Shown: in pieces, positions 49,777 through 60,152 of the stretch
Position numbering within the stretch: the first letter of the stretch is position 1
How the letters are laid out: the number at the start of each line of letters is the position of its first letter
From: Aureococcus anophagefferens
Lineage: Eukaryota; Sar; Pelagophyceae; Pelagomonadales; Pelagomonadaceae
DNA length: 64,000 nucleotides
Reading direction: 5' to 3'
Assembly (NCBI RefSeq): GCF_000186865.1
Contig: NW_008705569.1
Span: 127,211 to 191,210, forward strand
Made by a program: the position numbers and the translations under genes
The notes under the pieces: generated by a model
What the model was told of the DNA's origin: nothing
Seen by the model: the letters and a program-made list of their open reading frames with translations, nothing else
Databases searched by the model: none

Positions 49777-52700
49777 ATGGCCGCGGCGCCGATGCGGTGG
49801 CTGCCGATGCGGTGGCTGCGCCTGCTGCTGGTGGCGCAGTGGTCCGTCGGCTTCGAGGAGTACGAGGAGATGCCGAGCCGCTGGCAGGCGGGCAAGGACG
49901 GGTCCCAGTGCGCCTACGCCAAGCCCGGCATGCTGCCGCAAGCGATCCGGTCGCGCCTCGCCTTCTTCGCCTTCATCAGCATGGACGAGCCGGAGATGCT
50001 CGAGCACTGGCTGAGCTGGTACGGCTGGCTCGGCGCGCCCGTGAACGACGCCGCGCGGAGTTTAGTCGTCGTCCACGTGCCGCCCGGCGAGGCCGGCAGC
50101 GCGAACGCCGCGGCGACGCTGGCCCACCTCAAGGCCGCGGGCGTTTCGCGCGTCAACGAGACGGCGGTCTACAGCTCGCGCATCAAGCAGACCATGGTCA
50201 ACGACTTCATCGGTCGGCTGCCGCGCGACGCGCTCCTCATCTACCCGGACAGCGACGAGTTCTTCGCGTACCCCCGCGACGTCGAGGCCGTGTTGGCGAC
50301 CGACGGCGCGGTCCACGGCCACATGGTCGAGCGCATGGCGTCGACCTGGGAGTTCGCGGACGTGAAGCCCCCGAAGGCCGCGCCCATCTGGGACCAGTTC
50401 CCGCTCCACTGCGCCGTCACCGCGAAGCATCTGGGCGCGAACCACTTCAAGCAGATGCTGACGCCCATGGTCGACTTCGAGGGCAACCGCGTCTACTACC
50501 GGAGCTCCCACAACGTCTACTGCGTCAACGAGAAGTCGCGGAACCCGCACCCGAAGCACTGCGTCTTCCGGGGCAACCGGTCGTACGCGTTCGGACACTA
50601 CCGGTTCACGCGGCGGGCCCACGCGCTCGCGGAGCACAAGCGCGACGTCTACAAGGCCGTGCTGGACGGCGCGGACACGCCGGAGAAGGCCATCGCCGAC
50701 GCCGCGGACCGCGACATGCTCACCTACGAGCGCACGGTCGTGTCGCAGACCTGGCAGTACGTGAAAGACGCGAGCCCGAAATCGACGAAAATCTCCGAAA
50801 AGGACCTCGAGGCCTGGAACGGCCGGGACCACGACAAGAACGCGGAGCTCAAACTCGCGCTCCTGCGCAAGAACGCGGACATGCGCGACCTCGGAGGCGC
50901 CGGGCCCGCGCTCGCGCGCGCGTTCCGCAACGTCGACGGCGACGGCGACGGCTTTCTATCGAAGGCCGAATTCTTGAAATTTGGCGAGCGCACCGTCGTC
51001 GCGAAGCTCGCGGCGGCGCAGAAGGCGCGGCGCGACAAGACGAAATTCCAGTTCGACATGTACGAGGCCCTGAGCGCCGAGGTCGAGACGCGGAAGAATG
51101 GCCGCGTCGTCGTCGCCAAGGACGCGCGCGCGGCCTACAACTGCGTCGGCGAGACGCCGAAATCCAAGCCGCCGGAGCCCGGCTGCTGGCGCGGCTGCGA
51201 GCCGGCGACGGACCTCGTCGTGCTCTACCTCGTCGTCTCCGCGGACAACCACCTGCCGCTCCTGCCCCACTTCCTGGACCACTGGCTGTCGACGCTGGGC
51301 GTGGACCCGGCGCACGTCTTCGTGGACGTGAACACGAACGAGGTCGACGACGGGGCCATCGCGCGGGCCCTCGCGCCCGTCCGCGGGCTCTTGAGGGACC
51401 GCGGCGTGCCGCCGGCGCAGACCTTCGACTGGACGCACTCGCTCTTCACGTCCAAGGAGAAGCGCCGGCGGTTTGATGAAGTGCTACAGATCCCCCAAGC
51501 CGTCGCCGCGCGCGCGGGCGAGCGGGGCGCGTGGATCGCGCTCGCTGACGTCGACGAGTTCCCGCTCCTGCGGAAGGGCTTCAAGAGCCTGCCGCAGATG
51601 CTCACGGCCATGGGCGCCGAGGGGTTCACGGTGCTGGCCGGCTACACCGTGGACCGCAGCCGCCGCGACGGGTCCCTGGAGCAGCCGCGGCCCCGCGAGT
51701 CCATCTGGGCGCAGTTCCCGGTCCGATCGGGCATCACCGTCGACTGCGAGGAGTGCCGCGCGAACAAGGCCGTCGCCTACCGCTTCGCCGGGACGCCGTC
51801 GACGGACTGGAACAGCGACAAGGGCGGCCACCACGCGGAGCACTTCACGCTGAAGTCCGCGAAATGCGAGTCCGTCGAAAAATGGGTCGAGGTCGCGCAC
51901 TTCAAGTGGTGGGGCGACCTCAAGTCCTATCTGGTGAAACGAACCATCGCCGGCACGAACCAGGTCGCGGCGGCGACCCAGGAGATGCTCGACGTCCTGG
52001 GCGCGTCGAAGACGACGTCCGCGCTCGACGTGTCCAAGTACGACCTCCGGGGGGAGAAGTCCCCCACGGAGATCATGCGCCTCGAGTTCGTCAAGAACCC
52101 GGAGCTCATCCCGTCCTGCCTCGGCCCGCGGCGCACGGCGGCGCTCAAGCACCACCTCAAGTCCACGGCCGTGAGCTCGGGCGTCGTGCCCTTCCGGCCG
52201 CCTCGCGCCGCCCGGCTCAAGGCGTCCGCGTTCGACAAGACGGACGACGCGTGGCTCGCGCTCGCGCGCGAGGTCGCCAACTACTGCGAGTGCCGCGCCG
52301 CGGAGCACAAGATCTCCCAGGTGCCCGCGGCCTGCGCGAACCATCTGGCGCCGCCCACGAAACCCGCGCGGCTCGCCGTCGCGATTCTGTCCTATCTGCC
52401 CGAGAACGCGGCGAACCTCGCGGAGACGGTCTGCCACTACGCCATGGTCCCGCGCCTCGTCGCGTCCGTGCTCGTCCAGTGGAACAACGCGAAGGTGCCG
52501 CCGCCGGCCTTCAACTGCTCCCGATCCGACGACAAGTACGTCACGACGGTGACCGTCGTCGCCTACGGCGACAACACGCTCTTGAACCGCTACCGGCGGC
52601 CGGAGCTCATGGGCGACGGCTCCGTGCTCCTCCAGGACGACGACGTGCGCTACTCGCACCGCGCGCTCCGCGCGTTCGCGTCCGTGGCGTCGCTCTTCCC

Positions 52701-53562
52701 GGACCACGTCCTGGGCGTCTTCGGCCGCATGGCCTTGTACAGCGACGTCGCGCCGGGCGTCTACATGAACCCGGACAAGCACGGCGGCGACCGCATCGAG
52801 CGCCAGTACAACATGCTCACGGGCAAGACGTCGGTCCTGGACGTCGCGACGGTCGCGTCGTTCTTCGACGACGACCGGGTGCCTCCCGCGGCGCGCGACT
52901 GGATCGCGCAGCGGCACAAGCCCACCTGCGAGGACATGACGCTCCACTGGCACGCGGCGACGCTCCGACCGAACCCGCCGGTCTGGCTCCAGTTCTCCGG
53001 CGACGACGCCCTCGAGCTGGACGCGGACTTGCGGGAGCCCGCGGCCGACGGCCACCAGACGGGCGAGATGCACCTCGACGTCGCCAACTGGGGCGACCTG
53101 CGGTCCCAGTGCGTCGACCGGCTCCACGACGAGTTCGGAAATGCGCCGCTCGTGCGCTCCATGTGCCGCCTCGACCTCAAGGACTACCGGCCCGGCCCGC
53201 GGCTCGACGCCGTGAAGCAAAAAAAGTCCAAGGTCGACCAGCTCGCGGCGGCGGCGGCGCTCGAGGCGGGCGCGCGCGCCATGGCCCAGCTCGAGGAGTA
53301 CGAGCCTGTCCTCGCGACCCAGGCGAGCCAGCTCGGGGCCCTCGTGCAATCCTCGTCGGACGCGGGCTTCGTCGCCGACGCCGCGACGGCGCGCGCGGAT
53401 CTCGCCGAGGCGCTCCTCGCGCGGCGCGACGCGCGCTACGCGCGCGCGCGCCGCATCCTCCGGGCGCTCAAGCTCGCGCTCGACGGCGGCGCGCTCGCGG
53501 CCGCCGTCCTCGTCGTCGGCCTCGCGCTCTGGGCGGTTGCACGGCGCCGCGCGGGCTCGTAG
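49777..53562 (+). CDS. Three-domain glycosyltransferase with an internal EF-hand and C-terminal anchor
   Basis: 1261-aa single-exon protein. N-terminal signal (MRWLRLLLVAQWSVG). Domain 1 (about 55-330) is a GT92/GT2_4-like fold: FFAFISMDEPEMLEHWLSWY, LIYPDSDEFFAYP. One canonical EF-hand follows at about 385 (NVDGDGDGFLSKAEF). Domain 2 (about 480-760) repeats the same fold: VLYLVVSADNHLPLLPHFLD and WIALADVDEFPLL. Domain 3 (about 865-1150) is exostosin-like (GT64): LAVAILSYLPENAANLAETV, NTLLNRYRRPELMGDGSVLL then QDDDVRYS, with the D-x-D-type QDDD. A helix near 1235-1258 (AAAVLVVGLALWAVARRR) anchors it. It probably works in Golgi glycan synthesis. The domain combination is unusual; donor and acceptor are unknown. 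Confidence 0.78.
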   Translation: MAAAPMRWLPMRWLRLLLVAQWSVGFEEYEEMPSRWQAGKDGSQCAYAKPGMLPQAIRSRLAFFAFISMDEPEMLEHWLSWYGWLGAPVNDAARSLVVVHVPPGEAGSANAAATLAHLKAAGVSRVNETAVYSSRIKQTMVNDFIGRLPRDALLIYPDSDEFFAYPRDVEAVLATDGAVHGHMVERMASTWEFADVKPPKAAPIWDQFPLHCAVTAKHLGANHFKQMLTPMVDFEGNRVYYRSSHNVYCVNEKSRNPHPKHCVFRGNRSYAFGHYRFTRRAHALAEHKRDVYKAVLDGADTPEKAIADAADRDMLTYERTVVSQTWQYVKDASPKSTKISEKDLEAWNGRDHDKNAELKLALLRKNADMRDLGGAGPALARAFRNVDGDGDGFLSKAEFLKFGERTVVAKLAAAQKARRDKTKFQFDMYEALSAEVETRKNGRVVVAKDARAAYNCVGETPKSKPPEPGCWRGCEPATDLVVLYLVVSADNHLPLLPHFLDHWLSTLGVDPAHVFVDVNTNEVDDGAIARALAPVRGLLRDRGVPPAQTFDWTHSLFTSKEKRRRFDEVLQIPQAVAARAGERGAWIALADVDEFPLLRKGFKSLPQMLTAMGAEGFTVLAGYTVDRSRRDGSLEQPRPRESIWAQFPVRSGITVDCEECRANKAVAYRFAGTPSTDWNSDKGGHHAEHFTLKSAKCESVEKWVEVAHFKWWGDLKSYLVKRTIAGTNQVAAATQEMLDVLGASKTTSALDVSKYDLRGEKSPTEIMRLEFVKNPELIPSCLGPRRTAALKHHLKSTAVSSGVVPFRPPRAARLKASAFDKTDDAWLALAREVANYCECRAAEHKISQVPAACANHLAPPTKPARLAVAILSYLPENAANLAETVCHYAMVPRLVASVLVQWNNAKVPPPAFNCSRSDDKYVTTVTVVAYGDNTLLNRYRRPELMGDGSVLLQDDDVRYSHRALRAFASVASLFPDHVLGVFGRMALYSDVAPGVYMNPDKHGGDRIERQYNMLTGKTSVLDVATVASFFDDDRVPPAARDWIAQRHKPTCEDMTLHWHAATLRPNPPVWLQFSGDDALELDADLREPAADGHQTGEMHLDVANWGDLRSQCVDRLHDEFGNAPLVRSMCRLDLKDYRPGPRLDAVKQKKSKVDQLAAAAALEAGARAMAQLEEYEPVLATQASQLGALVQSSSDAGFVADAATARADLAEALLARRDARYARARRILRALKLALDGGALAAAVLVVGLALWAVARRRAGS

Positions 53563-53701
53563 GAGGCCGCTAAATCGAATTCGCAGGCTCTTCAAGTTTT
53601 TAAAGAAAGGCGCGAGATGGCGGTGTCGAGGCGGCGCTCGGCGGGGGGCGGGGTGAACAGGGGCGGCGGCGTCGAGGGACGCGGCGCGCGGCATGGTAGT
53701 C

Positions 53702-55410
53702 TCAGGCCCAGGTGTTGGACCGCGCGAGGCGCTGCTTCGAGAGCCGCGCGACGTCCGCGCGGTACTCCTGGACGTGCTGCTTCTCGACGGCGAGGGCCGT
53801 GGCCATCTTCTGGACCTCGGACTGGAGCTGGGGCAGCATGAGCGCCATCTGGGCCGTCGGGCGCCAGACGGGGTTCGGGTGGAGGAGCGCGGCGACGCAG
53901 TCGCGGAGGTCGGCGGGCGTCGTCGCGGGGAAGTCCGGGCTGCCGTCGCGGAGCGCGTGCCAGGCCGGGCCGTTGGGCGCCAACGGCGCCCGCTTCAGGA
54001 GCTCGAAGGCCGTCGCGCCGAGGGAGAAGACATCGCATTTGGTCAAATCGCGGTCGACCTTCTCCGACGCCGGCGTGAAGTCGTCGTCGTCGAGGAGCTC
54101 GCGCGACATGTAGCGCGAGTCGCCCTCGACGACGTCGCCGCCGCCGGACTGCTTCTGGGTGGCGAGGCCGAAGTCGCCGAGCTTGAAGGTCGCCTCGCCC
54201 TTGAGGAAGACGTTGCCGGGCTTGATGTCGAGGTGCACGAGGCCGTTGCGGTGCAGCAGCTCGAGCGCGAGGAACATCTGGCGCAGGAAGGCCCAGAGGT
54301 TCTCCGGCGTCGGGTGGAAGCGCTGGCGGTGCACGCGGCTCTCGAGGCTCGCGTCGCAGAGCTCCGTCTGGATGAACAGCCGCTCGTCCTCGATCCACGC
54401 CTGGGCAGCAAAAGGGTGCGAAATTCCCAACTTCAAAGGCTCCTATCTCGGTCGTTTTCCGCTCGTTTCGGCTGATTTTTGGACGAGCGATCATCTCTCG
54501 GAGCGCTCTCGACGCGTGGATGCTTTTTCCGGAACGCGCGCGCGCGGAACACTCATGTTGAAGCGACGTTGAATCACCCTTGTCCTGCCCCGATCCACGC
54601 CTGGTAGTAGCGGACGACGTGCTTGATGCCCTCGTGCGCGTCGTCGCGCGCGGACAGGGCCGCCAGCGCGAAGACCTCCTTGAGCGTGCGGTCGCGGTGG
54701 AGCTGGCCCTTGAACTGGTGCTTCGTGGCCTTGACCGCGTAGTGGCAGCCGTCGATGCGGCTCTTGACCTTGTGCACGGTGCCGAACGAGCCGCCGCCGA
54801 CGTACTTGACGACCTCGAAGTCGTGGCGGAAGCGGCTCTCGGTTTCCGCGGGCTCCGCGGCCTGGCCGAAGCCGCCGCCGAAGAGGCCCCCGCGCCGCGC
54901 GGGCGCCGCGGGCGCGCGCGCCTTGAACGCGGACGCGGCGCCGCCGCCGTCGCACGACGACTGGCTCAGGTCCACGCTGTCGCAGCGGTTCAGGTCCTTG
55001 GGCGCGAAGGGGTTCACGTTCGCCGCCGGCGGCGCGTCGACCATGGCCGCGCCGCCGCCGCCGCCGCCGAAGAGGCCCCGCGCGGGGCCGGCGCCCGACG
55101 GCATGCGCAGCGAGAACCCGCAGTCGCCCTCGTCGTCGCTCACGCCGTCCCCGACGTCCCCGTCGCTGTCGCAGATGTCCGTCGTCGTCGACGCGCAGCT
55201 CGCCGGCGTCCCCTTGGTCCGCGGCGTCCCGAGCTTGGGCTGCTTCCGCGGCCGCGAATTCGGCGGCGACGCCATCATCGCGTCGCCGTCGCTCATCGAC
55301 ATCTGCCCGAACCCGAACTTCGCCTGGGGGTAGTAGTCCTGCATGGCCACCGACGGGGGGCTCGGCGGCTCCTCGTTGGCGGGCGAGCCGGGGACCGGGC
55401 TGAGGAACAT
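53702..55410 (-). CDS. WEE1: WEE1-like protein kinase
   Basis: 502-aa kinase that in other eukaryotes phosphorylates CDK1 on Tyr15 to delay mitosis. Disordered N-terminus of about 190 residues with Ser/Thr-Pro sites. Kinase domain: YVGGGSFGTVHKVKSRIDGC (glycine loop), YAVKATK (Lys), VRYYQAWIEDERLFIQTELC, LHRNGLVHLDIKPGNVFLKG (catalytic loop), FKLGDFGLATQ and VVEGDSRYMSRELLDDDD. The EGDSRYM activation-segment motif is the WEE1/MYT1 mark. A C-terminal coiled region follows the domain. Two exons, 55410-54601 and 54400-53702, are split by a 200-bp family B introner with a GC donor, and exact removal restores QAWIEDERL. No membrane anchor was seen, which favours WEE1 over MYT1. Confidence 0.88.
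54401..54592 (-). mobile_element. Introner family B, copy B2 (in WEE1)
   Basis: A 192-bp element, exactly the length of B1. Plus-strand ends are CTGGGCAGCAAAAGGGTG and CACCCTTGTCCTGCCCCG, flanked by a perfect 8-bp duplication atccacgc (54393-54400 and 54593-54600). The intron is 54600-54401. In gene sense the duplication reads gcgtggat, so the donor is GC; the element ends CCCAG. Confidence 0.92.
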
Positions 55411-55780
55411 CGTGTGCTTCGCGGCGGTTTTTGGACGTTTGGAAGCTGCTTCGACCGTTCCGCGTCGAATTTTTTCACGCGCAGCCGGCGGTCGTGTGTC
55501 GCGGCGGTAGTGAGCGTGCTGCGATGTGTTTCAGCGCGTGAGTGTGGCCGTAACGTGGTGCGCGCGCCGCAAACCGTGGAGGCGGAGGGCCAACTCAAAA
55601 AGCTGGGAGAAAGAGCGGGAACCACCTCGGCCAAAATGTTTGGTGTTGACGAGCACTTGACGCGCAGCCGCGGATCCGAGTTAGTATTTAAGTTAGTATG
55701 TACATCGCGGGGTCGCAGCCGCCTATTCTACAGGGGGGAGGGGTTGGTGAGGAGCTGTTGACACGATACAAACGGGCAGA

Positions 55781-57070
55781 TCAATCGGCAGCCGAAATCT
55801 TCGGGCGGTAGAGCACGTAGATGTACCAGGGTCCGCGTCGAGACAAACCCGCACCCGCGCGCTGGTCGTCGTTCATGCACTCACACTGCTCAAACTCATC
55901 TGGAATGTGCGCTTCGTTCCAATAGTTGCTCGTGCCCCGGCAGAGCAATGTCAGAAGTCTGATGAGCTGGCCTTCGAGCTCCTTGGCGCGGCCCCTGGCG
56001 ACGGTCTCGTCGATCAAAACCATCGTGAGGTTCGTGTCCTCCGACTGGAGCGTAGAGTTGTGCTCCTGGAAGCGCCGCTGGTAGTTGTTGGTGATGCCGC
56101 CGTAGATTTTTAGAGCCCGTCCATGGAGATCTTCGCAATTCGCAAAGCTCGAGAGACCGTAGCGATGGTAAATTCCACCCAGCGGCTCGCGACGTTCTTC
56201 TCTCCGGCGAAGTTCCTGGTTCTTGTCCTCCATCGCCTTCACCTTGGTCACGAGGGCCTTCTCGTCCCGCTCGCGCCGGGCGCTCTCTTCCCGATGCTTC
56301 GCTAGATCGCGCTTTGCTCGCGCAAGAGCGTCCTCGGTGTAATAGAGCCGCTGCTCCTCGTAAGCTGTGTCCAACGCCGGGACGTCACGCTCGGCAGCTC
56401 CATTCTCCACCCGGGGCTCTCCGAGTGCGCGCGCCGGTGCGGGCGGGCGCGCGTCGAACTGCGCCGCGTCGTCGTCGTGGAGAGCGGCGGCGGCCGGACC
56501 CGCAGCGTCACGCCGTGGCAGCGGCCCCGCGGTCTGCTGCTGCTCGGGCGGCGGCAGGGCCAGCAGTGGTCTGGCAGAAGCTTGGGAAGAAGGCGCGCGT
56601 CGCCCTTCGAACGACTGGTCATCCAGGTCGGATACCTCCATCTCATCCATGGTGATTACGCGATCCACGATGTTCATCAGACCTCGGTCCTGCACCGGTT
56701 CCCGGTCCCGCTCCTCGTCGAAGACGCCTCCGCTGCCGACGTCCGACGCGCGTTCGATCACGACACTGCCGACATCGTCGTCGCCGCCGCCCGCGACGGA
56801 TTCCGCTGTGACCTTCACGAGCTTGACGCCCGAGTCCCGAAAGACCGAACTATAAGGCCCTTGCTGTTCACCGTTCAATTCTTGGTAAATTACCGTAATT
56901 ATACTACATGCACTAAGATCCTTTCCAGCGGCCGCGAGGAGTTCACGGACCCAGCGCTTAAGTTTTTCGTTGCTCGTCACCGCGCCTGGGAAAATTTTCT
57001 TCCGACGCTGATTCTGTCTCGTGTAGAACGCTTTGACACCGCTATAATTAGCCCTCCTCCCAGGCGGCAT
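55781..57070 (-). CDS. GIY-YIG-like nuclease-domain protein
   Basis: 429-aa protein from the first ATG at 57070; the frame is open further upstream from a TTG. N-terminal half: NQRRKKIFPGAVTSNEKLKR, SIITVIYQELNGEQQGPYSS, then acidic and Pro/Ala-rich linkers and a coiled coil (ALARAKRDLAKHREESARRE). C-terminal domain (about 315-400): GGIYHRYGLSS, ALKIYGGITNNYQRRFQEHN and RAKELEGQLIRLLTLL. This fits GIY-YIG with Y-G-G for Y-I-G, the catalytic Arg in QRRFQEH and the metal-binding Glu in KELEGQL. Third positions are less GC-biased than in flanking genes, so transfer from a virus or mobile element is possible. Activity is not certain. Confidence 0.55.
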   Translation of the reverse strand: MPPGRRANYSGVKAFYTRQNQRRKKIFPGAVTSNEKLKRWVRELLAAAGKDLSACSIITVIYQELNGEQQGPYSSVFRDSGVKLVKVTAESVAGGGDDDVGSVVIERASDVGSGGVFDEERDREPVQDRGLMNIVDRVITMDEMEVSDLDDQSFEGRRAPSSQASARPLLALPPPEQQQTAGPLPRRDAAGPAAAALHDDDAAQFDARPPAPARALGEPRVENGAAERDVPALDTAYEEQRLYYTEDALARAKRDLAKHREESARRERDEKALVTKVKAMEDKNQELRRREERREPLGGIYHRYGLSSFANCEDLHGRALKIYGGITNNYQRRFQEHNSTLQSEDTNLTMVLIDETVARGRAKELEGQLIRLLTLLCRGTSNYWNEAHIPDEFEQCECMNDDQRAGAGLSRRGPWYIYVLYRPKISAAD

Positions 57071-57262
57071 TGGCTGCCGAAGGGAGAGCTCGTACGCGTG
57101 CGTACGGTCCGAAGGAGTTTCGATGGGTAAGTTGCAGTTCAACCCGCAAAGGACGCGTCTAGAATCTTACTCCCTCCGCGCGCGCGCAGACGGGGGAACA
57201 GACGCGGAGACCTCGGCTCTCTCTCTCTTCTGGCTTTCGAGCGCACCTCCCGAACCGCGGCG

Positions 57263-57978
57263 CTAGTCCGTTTCATTCATCGCGGTGTCCCCCGGCTCCG
57301 GCGCGTCGTCTCCCGCCGCCGCCGGCTCCCCCTCCGCCGGCTCCTCGGCCGCCGGCTCCCCCTCCGCCGGCGCGTCGTCCTCGCCCGAGAGGTCGACGAC
57401 GTCGGTGGGCGCGCGGAGCTCCTCGGCGCTCTTCTCGCCCGTCAGCTGGACCTCGTCGTCGTCGTCGTCCATGGCCGCGGGCTCGGGCACGGGCGCGGGC
57501 TCCGGCGCGGCGGCGGAGGCGGCCCCGAGCTGCGCGCGGAGCTCCGACTCGGCCTCCTCGATGAGCTGGGCGTAGATCTCCGGCTCCTTGGCGTGGAGCT
57601 GCTCGAGCGTGAGCGGGTCGCTCTCGCCGAGGCTCGCCTGGAGCTGGTCGAGCTTCGCGCGCGCGGCCGCGTAGAGCGCGTCCGCGTCGATGGCGCCGGG
57701 CGCGGGCGCCTCGTCCTCGGAGTCCGAAAAGGCGCCGTCGTCGGGCCCGCGCGGCGTCACGGGCAACAGCGCGTCGGCCTCGAGCGTGCCCCGCTTGCCG
57801 CACGTCGTGTCGCGGCAGCCGCGGTGGACGACGACGCCCTCGCCGTCGTCCGCGGTGACGCGGACGGCCCCCGTGAGGATCCACTCGTTGGCGCCCGTGT
57901 CCCAGTGGATGTCGAACTTCTCGCCGCAGATGCGGCACTTGACGGCCTCCGCGTCGCTCGGCACCGCGACGCCCGCGC

Positions 57979-58009
<31 letters not shown>

Positions 58010-59851
58010 CTTGTCCGCGTCGAGGAAGGCGAGGACGTCGATGGGCTCGCCGTCGCGGTCGCCCTTCCAGGCACCCTTGGACGGGCCCCAGGGCCGCGAC
58101 GTCGTGCCCTTCTTGCGCGAGTCGCGGAGCTGGTTCTTCCGGTAGACGACGTCCATCCACTTCGCGAGGTCCTCGGCCGACATGAAGCGCGTGCCGTCGG
58201 CCTTGCACTGGTCCGGCCAGCCGTGGTAGAGCGCGTCGACGGCCGCCGAGTTCGCGCGGCCCGCGAGCGACTCCGTCGTGAGCTCGAAGACGCCCGGCTC
58301 GCGGACGACGGGCCGGTTCGCGCGCGGCGCCTGCTTCCGCGCGAGGCGCAGCGCGGCCGCGAGCTCGTCGCCGGCGACGACGACGGGCGGCGGCTCGTGG
58401 GCCGCGTCGTGGGCGTCGCGGTCGTCGGGCGCGAGCTTCGCGCGCGCCTTCAACCGCGCGGCTTCTTTGGCCGCGTCGCGCACGAACCGCGTCTTCAGCA
58501 CGTCGACGAGGTGGCCGCAGAGCTGCTCCGGGCCCGCCGCCAGGTCCGGCGTCATCGTCGACGCCGCCTCGCCGCGCTGGTACGCCGCGCCCCGGTGCTT
58601 CAGCCCCGTCAGGAGCCGGTCCGCGTGGTCCGCGACCTCCCGGAGCGCGGCCGCGAAGTCGGGCCCGAAGGCCAGCACCTTCTTCTTCTTCTTCTTCTCC
58701 GGCGTCGCGGGCTTCGACACCTCGGCCTTGACCTCGCCCTTCTTCGTCGGCGCGCGGCTCCGCGCGGCCGCGCGGACGTCGTTCGCCGCTTCTTCGAGCA
58801 GGCGCGCGTGGATGTCCGGCTGCTGCGACCGGAGCTCCTCGAGCGTCATGGGGTTCGCCTCGCCGAGGCCGGCCTGGAGCTCCGCGAGCTTGGCGCGGGC
58901 GGCCCGCGTCAGCGCGTCGTCGTCGTCGGCCGCGTCGACGCGCGACCGCTTCGCGGGCGGTTCGGCCGCGTCCGGGCGCGGTTGCTGCCGCGGCGGCGGC
59001 GCCCAGCGCCGCGTGAAGTCCGGCGCCTGGACGACGGGCGGCGCGACGTAGGAGTGGCCCATGGACCCCAGGGCCGCCGCGGCGGCGGCGGACGCGCCCG
59101 CGAACATGGCGCCCGCGCCCGTCGGCGCGCGCGCGGCCTGGAGCCCCGCGCGGCTCGCCGTCGCGCCGACGCGCGCCTGGCCCCCGAACTGGGGCCGCGG
59201 CGGCGGCGGCGCGGCGACGACCGGCGGCGCGAGTTGCTGGCGCGCCGCGCGGCGCCGCTCCTCCTCGCGCGCGGCGAGGCGCTGCGCGGCGAGCGCGGCC
59301 GTGCTCTGCTTTTGCGCGTGCTGCGCCGCGAGCTGCTGCTGCCGCGCCTGGGCCTGGGCCTGGGCCGTCGCCGCGGCGACGGCCGTCGCGGCGAACTCGG
59401 CGTGCCAGGGCGCGACGAGCGCGTTGAGGTCGTCGAGCGATTCGACGAAGATCTTCTTCTCGTTCCACGTCCGCAGCACGTGGTGGAGCCGCGTCCTGTC
59501 CTTGTCGTGGCACGCGGCGAAGGCCTTCTCGAAGGCGGCCTTGACGCGCAACCCGAAGAGGGGGCCGTAGACGTCGCCGACGTTCTTGACGACGCTGTCC
59601 ATGGCGTAGAAGAGCGGCACGCGCCGCTCCGCGGCCGTCGCCTCGGCGCCGGCGGGCGGCGCCGCGTCGGACCCGGCGTCGTCGAGCACGTCCATGACGC
59701 AGGCCGTCATCCGCTGGGCGAGCTCCATGCCGCCGGTCTTCAACCCGACCTTCGCCGTCTCCGTGACCTGGTGGATCACGTCGCGGTCCGGGAAGTTGCC
59801 CAGGCGCTCGATGAGCTTGCCCAACCGCGCGACCTGCTGGGCCGGCTCCAT
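57263..59851 (-). CDS. PCF11: mRNA 3'-end cleavage and termination factor PCF11
   Basis: 862-aa single-exon protein. The N-terminal CID domain (residues 1-150) binds the phosphorylated RNA polymerase II C-terminal repeat: PLFYAMDSVVKNVGDVYGPL, then FEKAFAACHDKDRTRLHHVL and TWNEKKIF. A Gln/Ala-rich region follows. A zinc finger near residue 640 (CRICGEKFDIHWDTGANEWI) with a second C-x(n)-C pair (HRGCRDTTCG) matches the PCF11 C-terminal finger that binds CLP1 partners. It acts in pre-mRNA 3' processing and transcription termination in the nucleus. The acidic, Ala/Glu/Pro-rich C-terminus is disordered. A second LEQLHAKEPEIYAQLIEEAE-like segment repeats LEELRSQQPDIHARLLEEAA, an internal duplication. 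Confidence 0.9.
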
Positions 59852-60152
59852 GGCGTCGACCGTCTACGCGCGGCGCGTTGTGTGGTGGGTTTGTTGCTAC
59901 TGCGCGGCGCGGCGCGGCGCGGCGGGCTCGCTGCTGCTCCCGGCGCGGGCCTCGGGCGCCCTCTCACCCTCGCGAGCTGAGCCGCCGTCGACCACTCGAC
60001 CCCCGGCCAGAGCGTGGGCAGCGTGCTGATGATGAGATGCTTCGGACTGAGAGAACTTGCGGCGTCCTGCGCGTCGACGGCGGCCCAGGCGTCACCCGCC
60101 GCGTAGCCGTCGCTTCCGACGAGCTCTCCGTCCAGGCGTCGACGGAGACGGC

